Shown: positions 8,731 through 17,761 of the stretch, in pieces
How the letters are laid out: every line of letters starts with the position of its first letter
Position numbering within the stretch: position 1 is the stretch's first letter
Source of the DNA: Variovorax sp. SG517
GTDB lineage: Bacteria; Pseudomonadota; Gammaproteobacteria; Burkholderiales; Burkholderiaceae_C
NCBI RefSeq assembly: GCF_013376045.1
Contig: NZ_JABMJG010000003.1
Span: 372,001-436,000, forward strand
DNA: 64,000 bases
Direction: 5' to 3'
The notes under the pieces: model-generated
The model's database searches: none
The model's input: only the letters and a program-made list of their open reading frames with translations
Told to the model about the DNA's origin: nothing
Made by a program: the position numbers and the translations under genes

Positions 8731-10326
8731 GTGCCGGATTCCCTGACCTCCGAGTTGACGAATTACTACGACGCGGTGCCCTACGACTCGCATCCGTTCC
8801 CTCAGTCGGCGATGGAGCACCTGGAAGCGCTGGCTTTTCTCTTCGGTCTCGACGTTCCTCCTCCCGCAACAGCCAGTGTGCTGGAACTCGGCTGCGCGGC
8901 CGGCGGCAACCTGATTCCCTTTGCGGCACGGCATCCCGAGGCGCGCGCGATCGGCGTCGACCTGTCGACGGTGCAGGTGGCCCAGGGCATGGCGGCCATC
9001 GGGCGCGCCGGCCTGTCGAACATCGAGCTCAAGGCTTTCAATCTCGCCGACATCGATGCCTCGTTCGGCGAGTTCGACTACATCGTGTGCCACGGCGTCT
9101 ACAGCTGGGTGCCGGGGCCGGTACAGGACGCGATCCTGCGCATCTGCCGCGAGAACCTCGCGCCGAACGGCGTGGCCTACGTGAGCTACAACGTGTACCC
9201 CGGCTGGAAGGCGCGCGAGATCGTGCGCGACGCGATGATCCTGCGCGGCGGCCCGCGCGACACGCCGGAAGAAAAGCTCTCCTATGCGCGCGGCATGCTC
9301 GACTTCCTCGAGCAGTCGGCCCGCGCCGACAGCGTGCTCAAGAAGACGCTCGAAGAGGCGATGCCCATCGTGCGCAGCGCCAACAGTTCGTACCTGCTGC
9401 ACGAGTTCCTCGAGCCCTGCAATGCGCCTTGCTACTTCAAGGAATTCGTCGCGCGCGCCGAGGCTCGTGGCCTGGCCTACCTGTGCGATGCCGAACCGTC
9501 GACGATGTTCGTGCAGAACTACGGCGACAAGGTGCGCGATCCGCTGCTGCGCGAATGCGGCGGCAGCCAGGTGATGATGGAGCAGTACCTCGATTTCCTG
9601 GTCAACCGCACCTTTCGCCAGACCCTGCTCGTCAGGCAGCCGCTGGCCGGGAGCATCCGCTACAAGCTCGACCCCGCGCGCATCCGCCAGCTCGAATTCG
9701 CCGGCATGTTCAAGACCGACGATGGCGCCGCGTTCACGCTCGATGCCCGCGAGCAGCCCTGCACCGCGATCCGGAACCTGAAGGTCACGATGCGCCTGCC
9801 CGTGCAGAAGGCCGTGGCGCACCTGCTCGACACCCGCTATCCCGCCTCGATGTCCGTATCGGCCCTCGTCGAGGCCGCCGCCGGGCTGGCGGGGCAGCCG
9901 CTCGCGGCCGCCGAACCGGTCGTGATGGGGATGGTTGAGGAACTGCTGATCCTCGGCGCCTTGCGCATCAGGCGCTCGCCGGTGCCTGCGGCCGTTGCGG
10001 TTTCCGGCCTGCCTCGGGCGCTGCCCGCGGTGCGCAACACGGTGGGCCTGGTGCAGGGTTCCGCCGCCACCGTCAGCACCTGCAACCAGTGGCACGAGCA
10101 CGTGACGGTGTCGCTGCTCGAGCGAAGCCTGCTGCCGCTGCTCGATGGAAGGCACTCGCACGAGGCACTGGCCGAGCACCTCGAGGCCGAAGTGCGCAGC
10201 GACCGCCTGCGCTTCGTCAAGGACGACAAGCCGCTGACCGAGCCGTCGGCGATCAGGGAATTCGCTCGCGGGCAGGTGGCCCTGGCGCTCGACGCCCTGC
10301 GTCGCAAGGCACTGCTCACGGCTTGA
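8731..10326 (+). CDS. SAM-dependent methyltransferase with methyltransferase regulatory domain (PKMT-like)
   Basis: Protein of 531 residues, probably cytosolic. Start GTG 8731 has AAGGA seven bases upstream and gives MPDSLTSELTNYYDAVPYDS; the longer frame upstream is unlikely. Class I SAM fold at residues about 45-170 with motif I VLELGCAAGGNLIPFA and acidic motif II AIGVDLS. A middle segment (about 210-330) fits the methyltransferase regulatory domain, and the C-terminal 200 residues look like winged-helix modules (AVAHLLDTRYPASMSVSALV, LLDGRHSHEALAEHL). This order resembles the rickettsial outer-membrane protein lysine methyltransferases, so a protein substrate is plausible but unproven. 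Stands alone between two terminators or gaps. Confidence 0.8.
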   Translation: MPDSLTSELTNYYDAVPYDSHPFPQSAMEHLEALAFLFGLDVPPPATASVLELGCAAGGNLIPFAARHPEARAIGVDLSTVQVAQGMAAIGRAGLSNIELKAFNLADIDASFGEFDYIVCHGVYSWVPGPVQDAILRICRENLAPNGVAYVSYNVYPGWKAREIVRDAMILRGGPRDTPEEKLSYARGMLDFLEQSARADSVLKKTLEEAMPIVRSANSSYLLHEFLEPCNAPCYFKEFVARAEARGLAYLCDAEPSTMFVQNYGDKVRDPLLRECGGSQVMMEQYLDFLVNRTFRQTLLVRQPLAGSIRYKLDPARIRQLEFAGMFKTDDGAAFTLDAREQPCTAIRNLKVTMRLPVQKAVAHLLDTRYPASMSVSALVEAAAGLAGQPLAAAEPVVMGMVEELLILGALRIRRSPVPAAVAVSGLPRALPAVRNTVGLVQGSAATVSTCNQWHEHVTVSLLERSLLPLLDGRHSHEALAEHLEAEVRSDRLRFVKDDKPLTEPSAIREFARGQVALALDALRRKALLTA

Positions 10327-10410
10327 ACCGCGGTCGCCTGTCGGTCCTTCTTCCATTCATTCGTTCGTCCGCTCACCTTCACTTCATCACGCTCTAGAGG
10401 AGACTCTTAT

Positions 10411-12147
10411 ATGCAACAAATCCACTGGACTCCCAAGCTGCGCACCGCCGTCGCGGCCGTGCTCGCGCTGGCGGCCGCCGGCGCGTCGACCGCGGCGTCG
10501 GTGGCGCCCGTCGCCGCCGAGAACGGCATGGTCGTGAGCGCCCAGCACCTGGCCACCAAGGTGGGCGTCGACGTGCTCAAGCGCGGCGGCAATGCGGTCG
10601 ACGCGGCGGTGGCCGTGGGCTATGCGCTCGCGGTGGTCTACCCTGCGGCGGGCAACCTCGGCGGCGGCGGCTTCATGACCGTGCAGCTGGCCGATGGCCG
10701 CAAGACCTTCCTCGACTTCCGCGAGAAGGCGCCGCTGGCCGCCACGGCCAACATGTACCTCGACAAGGACGGCAACGTCATCAAGGGCCTGAGCACCAAG
10801 GGCCACCTCGCCGTGGGCGTGCCGGGCAGCGTCTCGGGCATGGAGTACGCGCGCGAGAAGTACGGCACCATGAAGCGCGGCGACCTGCTCGCCCCCTCGA
10901 TCCAGCTGGCGGAGAAGGGCTTCGCGCTGCAGCAGGGCGACGTCGACTTGCTCGGCACCGCCACGGCCGACTTCAAGGAAGACCCGGCCACGGCGGCCAT
11001 CTTCCTGAACAAGGGCGAGCCCTACAAGGTGGGCGACAAGCTGGTGCAGAAGGACCTGGCCAAGACGCTGCGCGAGATCAGCGCCAAGGGCACCGACGGC
11101 TTCTACAAGGGCTGGGTCGGCAGCGCCCTCGTGGCCTCCAGCCAGGCCGGCAAGGGCCTGATCACGCAGGCCGACCTCGACCAGTACAAGACGCGCGAGA
11201 TGGCGCCCGTGGAGTGCGACTACCGCGGCTACCGCGTGGTGTCGGCGCCGCCGCCGAGCTCGGGCGGCGTGATCATCTGCGAGATGCTCAACATCCTCGA
11301 GGGCTATCCGCTCAAGGACCTGGGCTACCGCTCGGCACAGGCCGTGCACTACCAGATCGAGGCCATGCGCCACGCCTACGTGGACCGCAACAGCTACCTG
11401 GGCGACCCCGACTTCGTGAAGAACCCGCTCGACCGGCTGCTCGACAAGGGCTACGCCGAGAAGATCCGCGCCGTCATCGACCCGAAGAAGGCCGGCGTCT
11501 CCAAGGACATCAAGCCCGGCGTCGCGCCGCATGAGGGCAGCAACACCACCCACTACTCGATCGCCGACAAGTGGGGCAACGCGGTCTCGGTGACCTACAC
11601 GCTGAACGACTGGTTCGGCGCCAAGGTCACGGCCGCCAAGACCGGCGTGCTGCTGAACGACGAGATGGACGACTTCACCTCGAAGGTGGGCGTGCCCAAC
11701 CTCTACGGCCTGGTGCAGGGCGAGGCCAACAAGATCGAACCGGGCAAGCGCCCGCTGAGCTCGATGAGCCCGACCATCGTGTCCAAGGACGGCAAGCCGG
11801 TGATGGTGGTCGGCACGCCGGGCGGCAGCCGCATCATCACCGCGGTGATGCTGACCATGATCAACGCGATCGACTACGGCATGAACGTGCAGGAAGCCGT
11901 CGACGCGCCGCGCTTCCACCAGCAGTGGCTGCCCGACGTCACCAACGTCGAGACCTATGCGCTGAGCCCCGACACCCGCAAGATCCTGACCGACATGGGC
12001 CACAACCTGGGCGTGCCGCAGCCGGCCAACCACCTGGCGGCGATCATCGTCGGCGCGCCTTCGCTGGGCGGCAAGCCGGTGGGCAACAACCGCTTCTACG
12101 GCGCCAACGACCCGCGCCGCAACACGGGCCTGGCGGCAGGGTACTGA
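10411..12147 (+). CDS. ggt: Gamma-glutamyltransferase (periplasmic)
   Basis: Ntn-hydrolase of 578 residues that cleaves the gamma-glutamyl bond of glutathione and related peptides in the periplasm. A signal peptide spans the first ~36 residues (AVLALAAAGASTAASVA). The autoprocessing site is GSNTTHYS; Thr379 would become the N-terminal nucleophile of the small subunit. Other hallmarks are GGNAVDAAVAVGYAL, GNLGGGGFM, DFREKAP, PLSSMSPTIV and GTPGGSRI. GAGGAGACTC precedes the ATG. A GC hairpin with six T near 12170-12200 may end the transcript. Codon bias is strong, as in neighbours. Confidence 0.95.
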   Translation: MQQIHWTPKLRTAVAAVLALAAAGASTAASVAPVAAENGMVVSAQHLATKVGVDVLKRGGNAVDAAVAVGYALAVVYPAAGNLGGGGFMTVQLADGRKTFLDFREKAPLAATANMYLDKDGNVIKGLSTKGHLAVGVPGSVSGMEYAREKYGTMKRGDLLAPSIQLAEKGFALQQGDVDLLGTATADFKEDPATAAIFLNKGEPYKVGDKLVQKDLAKTLREISAKGTDGFYKGWVGSALVASSQAGKGLITQADLDQYKTREMAPVECDYRGYRVVSAPPPSSGGVIICEMLNILEGYPLKDLGYRSAQAVHYQIEAMRHAYVDRNSYLGDPDFVKNPLDRLLDKGYAEKIRAVIDPKKAGVSKDIKPGVAPHEGSNTTHYSIADKWGNAVSVTYTLNDWFGAKVTAAKTGVLLNDEMDDFTSKVGVPNLYGLVQGEANKIEPGKRPLSSMSPTIVSKDGKPVMVVGTPGGSRIITAVMLTMINAIDYGMNVQEAVDAPRFHQQWLPDVTNVETYALSPDTRKILTDMGHNLGVPQPANHLAAIIVGAPSLGGKPVGNNRFYGANDPRRNTGLAAGY

Positions 12148-12208
12148 TCCTGCGGCAAACTCGAAGGCGGTCGTGCCCCTGGCGGTGCGGCCGCTTTTTT
12201 CTTTTCCC

Positions 12209-12958
12209 ATGCATCTGCAAGACATCCTCTATACCCAGGGCTTCGGCACGCGACGCGTGTGCGCGGGGCTGGTCCAGCAGGGCCACGTGCTCATCGGCGG
12301 CAAGGCGGTGGACGACCCGTTCGCCGACATCGACCCCGAAGGCCTTCAATACACGGTGCAGGGCACCCCGTGGGCGTACCACGAGAAGGCCTACCTGATG
12401 CTGCACAAGCCCGCTGGCACCGAGTGCTCGCAGAAGCCCTCGACCTATCCGAGCATCTACACGCTGCTGCCGTCGCCGCTGCGGCTGCGGCCCAACAAGG
12501 GCGCGGTGCAGGGCGTGCAGGCCATCGGCCGGCTCGACCAGGACACCACCGGCCTGCTGCTCCTGACCGACGACGGCCAGTTCATCCACAAGATGGGCTC
12601 GCCCAAGCACCACGTGCCCAAGGTCTACGAGGTGACGGCCAAGCACCCGGTGGACGAGGCGCAGATCGCGAAACTGCTGGCCGGCGTGGTGCTCGACGAC
12701 GATCCGAAGCCGGTACGCGCCGCCGCCTGCGAATCCGACGGCCCGCTGCACCTGCGGCTGACGCTCACCGAGGGCAAGTACCACCAGGTCAAGCGCATGC
12801 TGGCCGCGGTCGGCAACCGGGTGGAGGGGCTGCACCGCTCGCGCATCGGCGACCTGGCGCTGCCCGCCGACCTCGCGCCCGGGCAGTGGCGCTGGCTGAC
12901 GGCCGACGAGGTCGCGGGCCTGCGCGCCCCGGCCAAACCCGCCAAGGCCTTGAAATAG
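12209..12958 (+). CDS. rsuA: 16S rRNA pseudouridine synthase, RsuA family
   Basis: Protein of 249 residues predicted to convert a uridine of 16S rRNA (U516 in E. coli) to pseudouridine. An N-terminal S4-like RNA-binding segment (LYTQGFGTRRVCAGLVQQGH) leads into the catalytic domain; the active-site motif is IGRLDQDTTGLLLLTDDG with the catalytic Asp. The C-terminal block EGKYHQVKRMLAAVGNRV is typical of RsuA/RluB/E/F enzymes. The ATG at 12209 is chosen over one at 12173 because it matches the family N-terminus. RsuA versus RluE-type specificity is inferred. Confidence 0.85.
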   Translation: MHLQDILYTQGFGTRRVCAGLVQQGHVLIGGKAVDDPFADIDPEGLQYTVQGTPWAYHEKAYLMLHKPAGTECSQKPSTYPSIYTLLPSPLRLRPNKGAVQGVQAIGRLDQDTTGLLLLTDDGQFIHKMGSPKHHVPKVYEVTAKHPVDEAQIAKLLAGVVLDDDPKPVRAAACESDGPLHLRLTLTEGKYHQVKRMLAAVGNRVEGLHRSRIGDLALPADLAPGQWRWLTADEVAGLRAPAKPAKALK

Positions 12959-13059
12959 AAGGGAAAAACGCAGGGAAACGAGGGAAAAGGGCACGACTCC
13001 GGTCAGCCAGTCTTAAGGGCCGGCCGTTAACATTCCGAACTCTCTCCCGGAATCTTCCC

Positions 13060-14064
13060 TTGCGACTCCCTGCCCGACCGAACGGCCGCATCGCGGCTTT
13101 CCTGCTTGCCTGCATGACGGCCTTCGCGGCCCACACCGCCGCCGCAGCGCCGGAACCCCCTCCGATCTTCGTGCTCAACTCGCTGGACGCGAACGTTAGC
13201 GTGATCAATCCCGTCGACTGGACGGAAAAGCTGCGCATTCCCACCGGCAAGGAGCCGCACCACATCTACATGACGCCCGACGAAAAGTCGGTCATCGTGG
13301 CCAATTCGGCGGGCGACTCCCTGACCTTCCTGAACCCCCGCACGGCGGAAGTGCAGCGCGTGGTCTACGGCATCATCGATCCGTACCAGCTGCAGTTCTC
13401 GCGCGACATGAAGTGGTTCGTCACGGCCGGCAACCGGCTGAACCACGTCGACGTCTACCGCTGGGACGGCAAGGACCTGAAGCTGGCCAAGCGCATCGCC
13501 AGCGGCAAGACGCCCAGCCACATCTGGATCGACAACACCAGCACCATCGCCTACGTGACGATGCAGGACAGCGACGAGATGATCGCGGTCGACCTGCCCA
13601 CCCAGACCATCAAGTGGCGCACCGCCACCGGCCCCATGCCGGCCGACATCTTCGGCGTGCACAACGACAAGACCCTGCTCGTGGGCCTCACCGGCAGCGA
13701 TGGCGTGCAGGTGTTCGACGTGGCCGGCGCCGAGCCCAAGCTGGTCGGCAAGATTCCCACCGGCAAGGGCGCCCATGCCTTCCGCTCGGCCGGCGACGGC
13801 AAGACCGTGTTCGTGAGCAACCGCGTGGCCAACTCCATCAGCCGCATCGACCTGACGACGCTGAAGGTGGTCGCGACCTACCCGGTGCCCGGCGGCCCCG
13901 ACTGCATGGACGTCTCGGCCGACGGCAAGACGCTCTACGTGACCTCGCGCTGGGCCAAGAAGCTCAGCGTGGTCGACCTGGCCAGCAACAAGGTCGTGCG
14001 CCAGGTCAACGTCGGCCGCTCGCCGCACGGCGTGTGGACGCTGGATCATGCGAAGCGCATCTAG
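13060..14064 (+). CDS. YVTN-family beta-propeller protein, exported
   Basis: Exported seven-bladed propeller of 334 residues. A TTG start at 13060 is proposed because it supplies an Arg-rich signal peptide (LRLPARPNGRIAAFLLACM, cut near AAAA-PEPPP); the first ATG, 13114, would start inside the hydrophobic core. Blades repeat the YVTN pattern (SVIVANSAGDSLTFLNPRT, TVFVSNRVANSISRIDLTT, TLYVTSRWAKKLSVVDLAS). No catalytic motif. Its end overlaps the deacetylase gene by 17 bases, so the two are co-translated; a surface or envelope role with the deacetylase is plausible. Confidence 0.8.
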   Translation: MRLPARPNGRIAAFLLACMTAFAAHTAAAAPEPPPIFVLNSLDANVSVINPVDWTEKLRIPTGKEPHHIYMTPDEKSVIVANSAGDSLTFLNPRTAEVQRVVYGIIDPYQLQFSRDMKWFVTAGNRLNHVDVYRWDGKDLKLAKRIASGKTPSHIWIDNTSTIAYVTMQDSDEMIAVDLPTQTIKWRTATGPMPADIFGVHNDKTLLVGLTGSDGVQVFDVAGAEPKLVGKIPTGKGAHAFRSAGDGKTVFVSNRVANSISRIDLTTLKVVATYPVPGGPDCMDVSADGKTLYVTSRWAKKLSVVDLASNKVVRQVNVGRSPHGVWTLDHAKRI

Positions 14065-14875
14065 GCGCGCCGGCATTGCCGCCGCCGCTGCCGCCTCCAT
14101 GCTCGCCCTGGCGGCGGCGCTGTCGCCAACCGCCTGGGCGGCGCAGGAGCCGGCCGCCTGCGAGAAGCCCGTCTACCTGACCTTCGACACCGGCCACATG
14201 GGCATCGCGCCCCTGGTGGCAGACGTGCTCAAGCGGCAGGACGTGCGCGTCACCTTCTTCGCCGCCGCCGAACGCACCCAGACCGACGGCGACAGCCTGG
14301 ACGACCATTGGGCGCCCTGGTGGAAGGCGAGGGCGGCCGAAGGCAACGAATTCGGCTCCCACACCTATGACCACGCCTATTGGCGCGGCGACGTGAAGGG
14401 CACACCGCCCAGCTTCCGCATCAAACCCTCGGCCGGCCCCCAGAACGGCAAGGAGTCGACCTGGAGCGCGGCCGAGTACTGCGCCAATATCAAGAAGGCT
14501 TCCGACCGGCTGGCGGCGGTCACCGGCAAGAAGCCGCTGCCGCTGTACCGCGCGCCGGGCGGCAAGACCTCGCCCGCGCTGCTGGCGGCGGCCGAAGGCT
14601 GCGGCTACAAGTACGTGGGATGGGCGCCGGCGGGCTTCCTCGGCGACGAACTGCCGAGCGAGAAATTCAGCAACGCGAAGCTGCTGACGCAGGCGCTGGA
14701 CACCATCCGCCCCGGCGACATCCTGCTCGCGCACCTGGGCATCTGGTCGCGCAAGGACCCGTGGGCGCCCGCCAACCTCGAGCCGCTGATCGTCGGACTG
14801 AAGGCCAAGGGCTTCTGCTTCCGCACGCTGCGCCAGCATCCCGACTTCAAGGCCTGGATCGCCTCCCACCCCTGA
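14048..14875 (+). CDS. Polysaccharide deacetylase (NodB-like), exported
   Basis: Exported NodB-fold protein of 275 residues expected to deacetylate an N-acetylated envelope polysaccharide. The signal peptide ends near AWAAQEP (residue ~32). Motif 1 reads TFDTGHMG: the first Asp (general base) is kept, but the second, a metal ligand in canonical TFDDG, is Thr. Motif 2 SHTYDH supplies the two metal His, motif 3 is LYRAPGGKT, and the late motif DILLAHLG contains the catalytic His. It overlaps the propeller gene and is followed 27 bases later by the hydroxylase gene. Confidence 0.83.
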   Translation: MRSASRRAGIAAAAAASMLALAAALSPTAWAAQEPAACEKPVYLTFDTGHMGIAPLVADVLKRQDVRVTFFAAAERTQTDGDSLDDHWAPWWKARAAEGNEFGSHTYDHAYWRGDVKGTPPSFRIKPSAGPQNGKESTWSAAEYCANIKKASDRLAAVTGKKPLPLYRAPGGKTSPALLAAAEGCGYKYVGWAPAGFLGDELPSEKFSNAKLLTQALDTIRPGDILLAHLGIWSRKDPWAPANLEPLIVGLKAKGFCFRTLRQHPDFKAWIASHP

Positions 14876-14902
14876 ACGACTGAACGACGAGTTTTCCTGA
14901 TC

Positions 14903-15877
14903 GTGATCGACTGGCTGACAGACGCCTTTTCCGCCTTGCAGGGCTGGTTCTTCGAAACCGCCGTGCAGCCGCTCGTCTACGCCGTGGGCCTGGGCGGCTG
15001 GACCGAGGACGCCTTCGACGCCACCGGCTGGCTGCTGGTGGGCGTCATCCAGATCCTGGTGCTGATCGCGGTGATCGGCCCGCTGCAGCGCTGGCGCTCG
15101 GTGGAGCCGGTGGTCGACCGCCACGCGATCCGCATCGACGTGCTCTACACGCTCATCCACCGGCTGGGGCTGTTCCGGCTGGCGATCTTCTTCACGCTGC
15201 AGCCCTTCTTCGACGACGCCATGGGCGCGCTGAGAACAGCGGGGTGGGGCACCTTCCACCTCGACGAGGTCTGGCCCGGCGTCACGGACATCCCGTGGGT
15301 GGCCTTCGCCATCTACCTGGTGGTGCTCGATTTCGTGGGCTACTGGATCCACCGCGGCCAGCACCAGTTCAACTGGTGGTGGGGCCTGCATTCGCTACAT
15401 CACTCGCAGCGCCAGATGACCATGTGGAGCGACGACCGCAACCACCTGCTCGACGACATCGTCCACGACACGCTGATCGTCATCGTGGCGCAGCTCATCG
15501 GTGTGGCGCCGGGGCAGTTCATCGCCTTCGTCGCCTTCACCCAGCTCAGCGAGAGCCTGCAGCACGCCAACCTGCGGCTGAGCTTCGGCGCCATCGGCGA
15601 GCGGCTGTGGATCAGCCCGCGCTTTCACCGGCTGCACCACAGCATCGGGCTGGGCCACGAATCGAACGGCCGCAGCACGCTCGGCGGCCACAACTTCGGC
15701 GTGCTGCTGCCCTGGTGGGACATGCTCTTTCGCACCGCCAACTTCGAGGACCGCTACGACCCGACCGGCATCCGCGACCAGGTCGAGCCCGGCGCCGACG
15801 GCCGCGTGCGCGAGTACGGCCGGGGCTTCTGGGCCCAGCAGTGGCTCGGGCTGAAGCGGATGGTCGGCCGCGGCTGA
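14903..15877 (+). CDS. Fatty acid hydroxylase / sterol desaturase superfamily membrane protein
   Basis: Membrane di-iron oxygenase of 324 residues. About four to five hydrophobic segments (for instance LLVGVIQILVLIAVIGPL, WVAFAIYLVVLDFVGYW). The eight-histidine signature is present: HRGQH, HSLHHS and, later, HRLHHS plus HNFG. Such enzymes hydroxylate or desaturate lipids using oxygen. The start is GTG 14903. Same strand and close to the propeller and deacetylase genes, so probably one operon acting on envelope lipid or polysaccharide; substrate unknown. Confidence 0.82.
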   Translation: MIDWLTDAFSALQGWFFETAVQPLVYAVGLGGWTEDAFDATGWLLVGVIQILVLIAVIGPLQRWRSVEPVVDRHAIRIDVLYTLIHRLGLFRLAIFFTLQPFFDDAMGALRTAGWGTFHLDEVWPGVTDIPWVAFAIYLVVLDFVGYWIHRGQHQFNWWWGLHSLHHSQRQMTMWSDDRNHLLDDIVHDTLIVIVAQLIGVAPGQFIAFVAFTQLSESLQHANLRLSFGAIGERLWISPRFHRLHHSIGLGHESNGRSTLGGHNFGVLLPWWDMLFRTANFEDRYDPTGIRDQVEPGADGRVREYGRGFWAQQWLGLKRMVGRG

Positions 15878-15927
15878 GGGGCTACGGGCCCTGGACGGCC
15901 CGCCCGAGGCGTTATCCTCGCTGCTTC

Positions 15928-16818
15928 ATGCGCCTGCTCCTCGACTCCTTCTGGCGCGCGGTCGCCTACTGCATGCTGCCGCGCGTGATCGTGCTGTCGC
16001 TGCTCCCGCTGGCGCTGATGATCGTGCTGGCCTCGGTGCTGGGCTACTTCTACTGGGATGCGGCCGTGGTCTGGACGCGCGGCGCGCTGGACGCCTGGCC
16101 GCTGCTGTCGAGCTTCTGGTCCTGGCTCGGCCGGCTTTTCTCCGGCGACGTCACTTCCGTGCTGGCCTCGCTGGTCGTGGTGTTCGCGGCCACGCCGGTG
16201 ATCGTGGTGGTCTGCCTGCTGATCGTCGCCGGATTCATGGCGCCCGCGCTCACCAAGCTGGTGGGCGAGCGGCGCTTTCCGGGGCTCGAGCAGAAGAAGG
16301 GCGCCTCCTTCTTCGGCAGCGTGGCGCGCTCGCTGGGCGCCACCATCCTGGCGGTGATCGCGCTGGTCGTGTCGATGCCGCTGTGGCTCATTCCGCCGCT
16401 GGTGCTGATATTGCCGCCGCTGATCTGGGGCTGGCTCACCTACCGCGTGATGAGCTTCGACGCACTCGCCGAGCACGCCAGTCCCGAGGAGCGCGCCGCC
16501 CTCATCCGCGCGCACCGGGTGCCGCTGCTTTGCATCGGCGTGCTGTGCGGCTACCTGGGCGCCGCGCCCAGCATCGTCTGGGCCTCGGGCCTGCTGTTCG
16601 CCGCCGCTTTCTTCGTGCTGGTGCCGATCGCGATCTGGATCTACACGCTGGTTTTCGCCTTCTCGGCTGTGTGGTTCGCTCACTACTGCCTCGATGCGCT
16701 TGCGCAGCTTCGCGCCCAGCGCGCGGCGGCCGAGGCAGCGGCTGCCGGCGGCGGCATGCCGGCCATCGAGGCCGACGAAGCCAGCAAGGCCGCTCTTTCC
16801 CAATGGGGTTCTCCATGA
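15928..16818 (+). CDS. EI24-domain (CysZ-like) integral membrane protein
   Basis: Protein of 296 residues with about six membrane segments (IVLSLLPLALMIVLASVL, VVVFAATPVIVVVCLLIV, LGATILAVIALVVSMPL, and a C-terminal pair). The block PPLIWGWLTYRVMSFDALAEHAS matches the EI24/CysZ family, some members of which import sulfate. The cytosolic tail is Ala-rich with Arg/Gln (QLRAQRAAAEAA). Its stop overlaps the next start (ATGA at 16815-16818), so the two genes are coupled. Sulfate transport is not supported by context here. Confidence 0.78.
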   Translation: MRLLLDSFWRAVAYCMLPRVIVLSLLPLALMIVLASVLGYFYWDAAVVWTRGALDAWPLLSSFWSWLGRLFSGDVTSVLASLVVVFAATPVIVVVCLLIVAGFMAPALTKLVGERRFPGLEQKKGASFFGSVARSLGATILAVIALVVSMPLWLIPPLVLILPPLIWGWLTYRVMSFDALAEHASPEERAALIRAHRVPLLCIGVLCGYLGAAPSIVWASGLLFAAAFFVLVPIAIWIYTLVFAFSAVWFAHYCLDALAQLRAQRAAAEAAAAGGGMPAIEADEASKAALSQWGSP

Positions 16819-17615
16819 CACGCGCATTCGGTCTCATCGTCGTCGGCGACGAGATTCTTTCCGGCAAGCGTGCCGACAAGCACATGGCCAAGGTCATCGA
16901 ACTGCTTGCCGCACGCGGCCTTCAACTGAGCTGGGCCGAGTACGTGGGCGACGAGCCCGATCGCATCACGGCGGCGCTGCAGCGCGCCTTCGCCTCGGGC
17001 GACATCGTCTTCTCGACCGGCGGCATCGGCGCCACGCCCGACGATCACACCCGCCAGTGCGCCGCCAGGGCGCTTGGCGTGCCGCTGGCGCTGCACCCCG
17101 AGGCCGAGCTGCTGATCCGCGAGCGCATGCAGGACACCGCGCGCGAGCAGGGCCTGCCCTACGAGCCCGACCGGGCCGACAACGTGCACCGGCTCAACAT
17201 GGGCGTGTTTCCGCAGGGGGCCACGCTCATCTACAACCCGTACAACAAGATCCCGGGCTTCAGCGTGGGCGACGTCCACTTCGTGCCCGGTTTCCCCGTC
17301 ATGGCCTGGCCCATGATCGAATCCGTGCTCGACGGCCGCTACGCCGGGCTGTTCGCCACCAAGGCCGTCGCCGAGAAATCCGTGATCGTTTTCGGTGCCA
17401 TGGAGGCCACGCTGACGCCGCTCATGGAGGCGATCGAGGCCAATCACGCCGGCATCAAGGTGTTCAGCCTGCCCAGTGTCGACCATCCGACTTACGGCCG
17501 GCACATCGAACTGGGCGTCAAGGGCGATGCCGAGCGGCTCGATGCCGCCTATGCCCAGTTGATCGAAGGCCTGCACACTTTTGACGCCAAGCTTGGCCCC
17601 GAATTGGTGCGATAA
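16815..17615 (+). CDS. Molybdopterin-binding (MoaB/CinA N-terminal-fold) protein
   Basis: Protein of 266 residues with the MPT-binding fold: LIVVGDEILSGKRADKHM at the start, then IVFSTGGIGATPDDHTRQ and VHFVPGFPVMAWPM. This is the competence/damage-inducible CinA N-terminal-type domain without the C-terminal amidase domain, a form common in Burkholderiales and usually annotated as competence/damage-inducible protein A or molybdopterin-binding protein. Biochemical role unknown. Starts inside the EI24 stop codon (ATGA). The glnA regulatory region begins in its last ten bases. Confidence 0.82.
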   Translation: MTRAFGLIVVGDEILSGKRADKHMAKVIELLAARGLQLSWAEYVGDEPDRITAALQRAFASGDIVFSTGGIGATPDDHTRQCAARALGVPLALHPEAELLIRERMQDTAREQGLPYEPDRADNVHRLNMGVFPQGATLIYNPYNKIPGFSVGDVHFVPGFPVMAWPMIESVLDGRYAGLFATKAVAEKSVIVFGAMEATLTPLMEAIEANHAGIKVFSLPSVDHPTYGRHIELGVKGDAERLDAAYAQLIEGLHTFDAKLGPELVR

Positions 17616-17639
17616 AAATCAATGCACCAAAATAGTGAG
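17604..17639. promoter_or_regulatory. Putative NtrC binding sites upstream of glnA
   Basis: TTGGTGC (17604-17610) and GCACCAA (17624-17630) are inverted NtrC half-sites; the second is also the left half of an imperfect palindrome TGCACCA-N3-TAGTGAG (17623-17639), compared with the NtrC consensus TGCACCA-N3-TGGTGCA. They lie about 60-95 bases upstream of the sigma-54 promoter, a usual enhancer distance. Confidence 0.6.
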
Positions 17640-17698
17640 TTTCCGCCTTCATTTGGGTTCTGAGGCGGTCATCGAAGCCTCATCCGGTGAGGCGACAA

Positions 17699-17715
17699 TG
17701 GCACAGAAACTGCAT
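17699..17715 (+). promoter_or_regulatory. Sigma-54 promoter of glnA
   Basis: TGGCACAGAAACTGCAT: GG at 17700-17701 and GC at 17712-17713 with exactly ten bases between, as in the -24/-12 consensus TGGCAC-N5-TTGCA. It lies about 47 bases before the glnA ATG. Confidence 0.8.
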
Positions 17716-17761
17716 CCCACGTCCCTGTATTCCTAACCACCATCCAACTCAGGAGAAACTG

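Noticed and set aside
12148..12208. Possible terminator after ggt
   Set aside because: The stem needs a long loop and a G-T pair; too weak to list as a feature, mentioned only under ggt.
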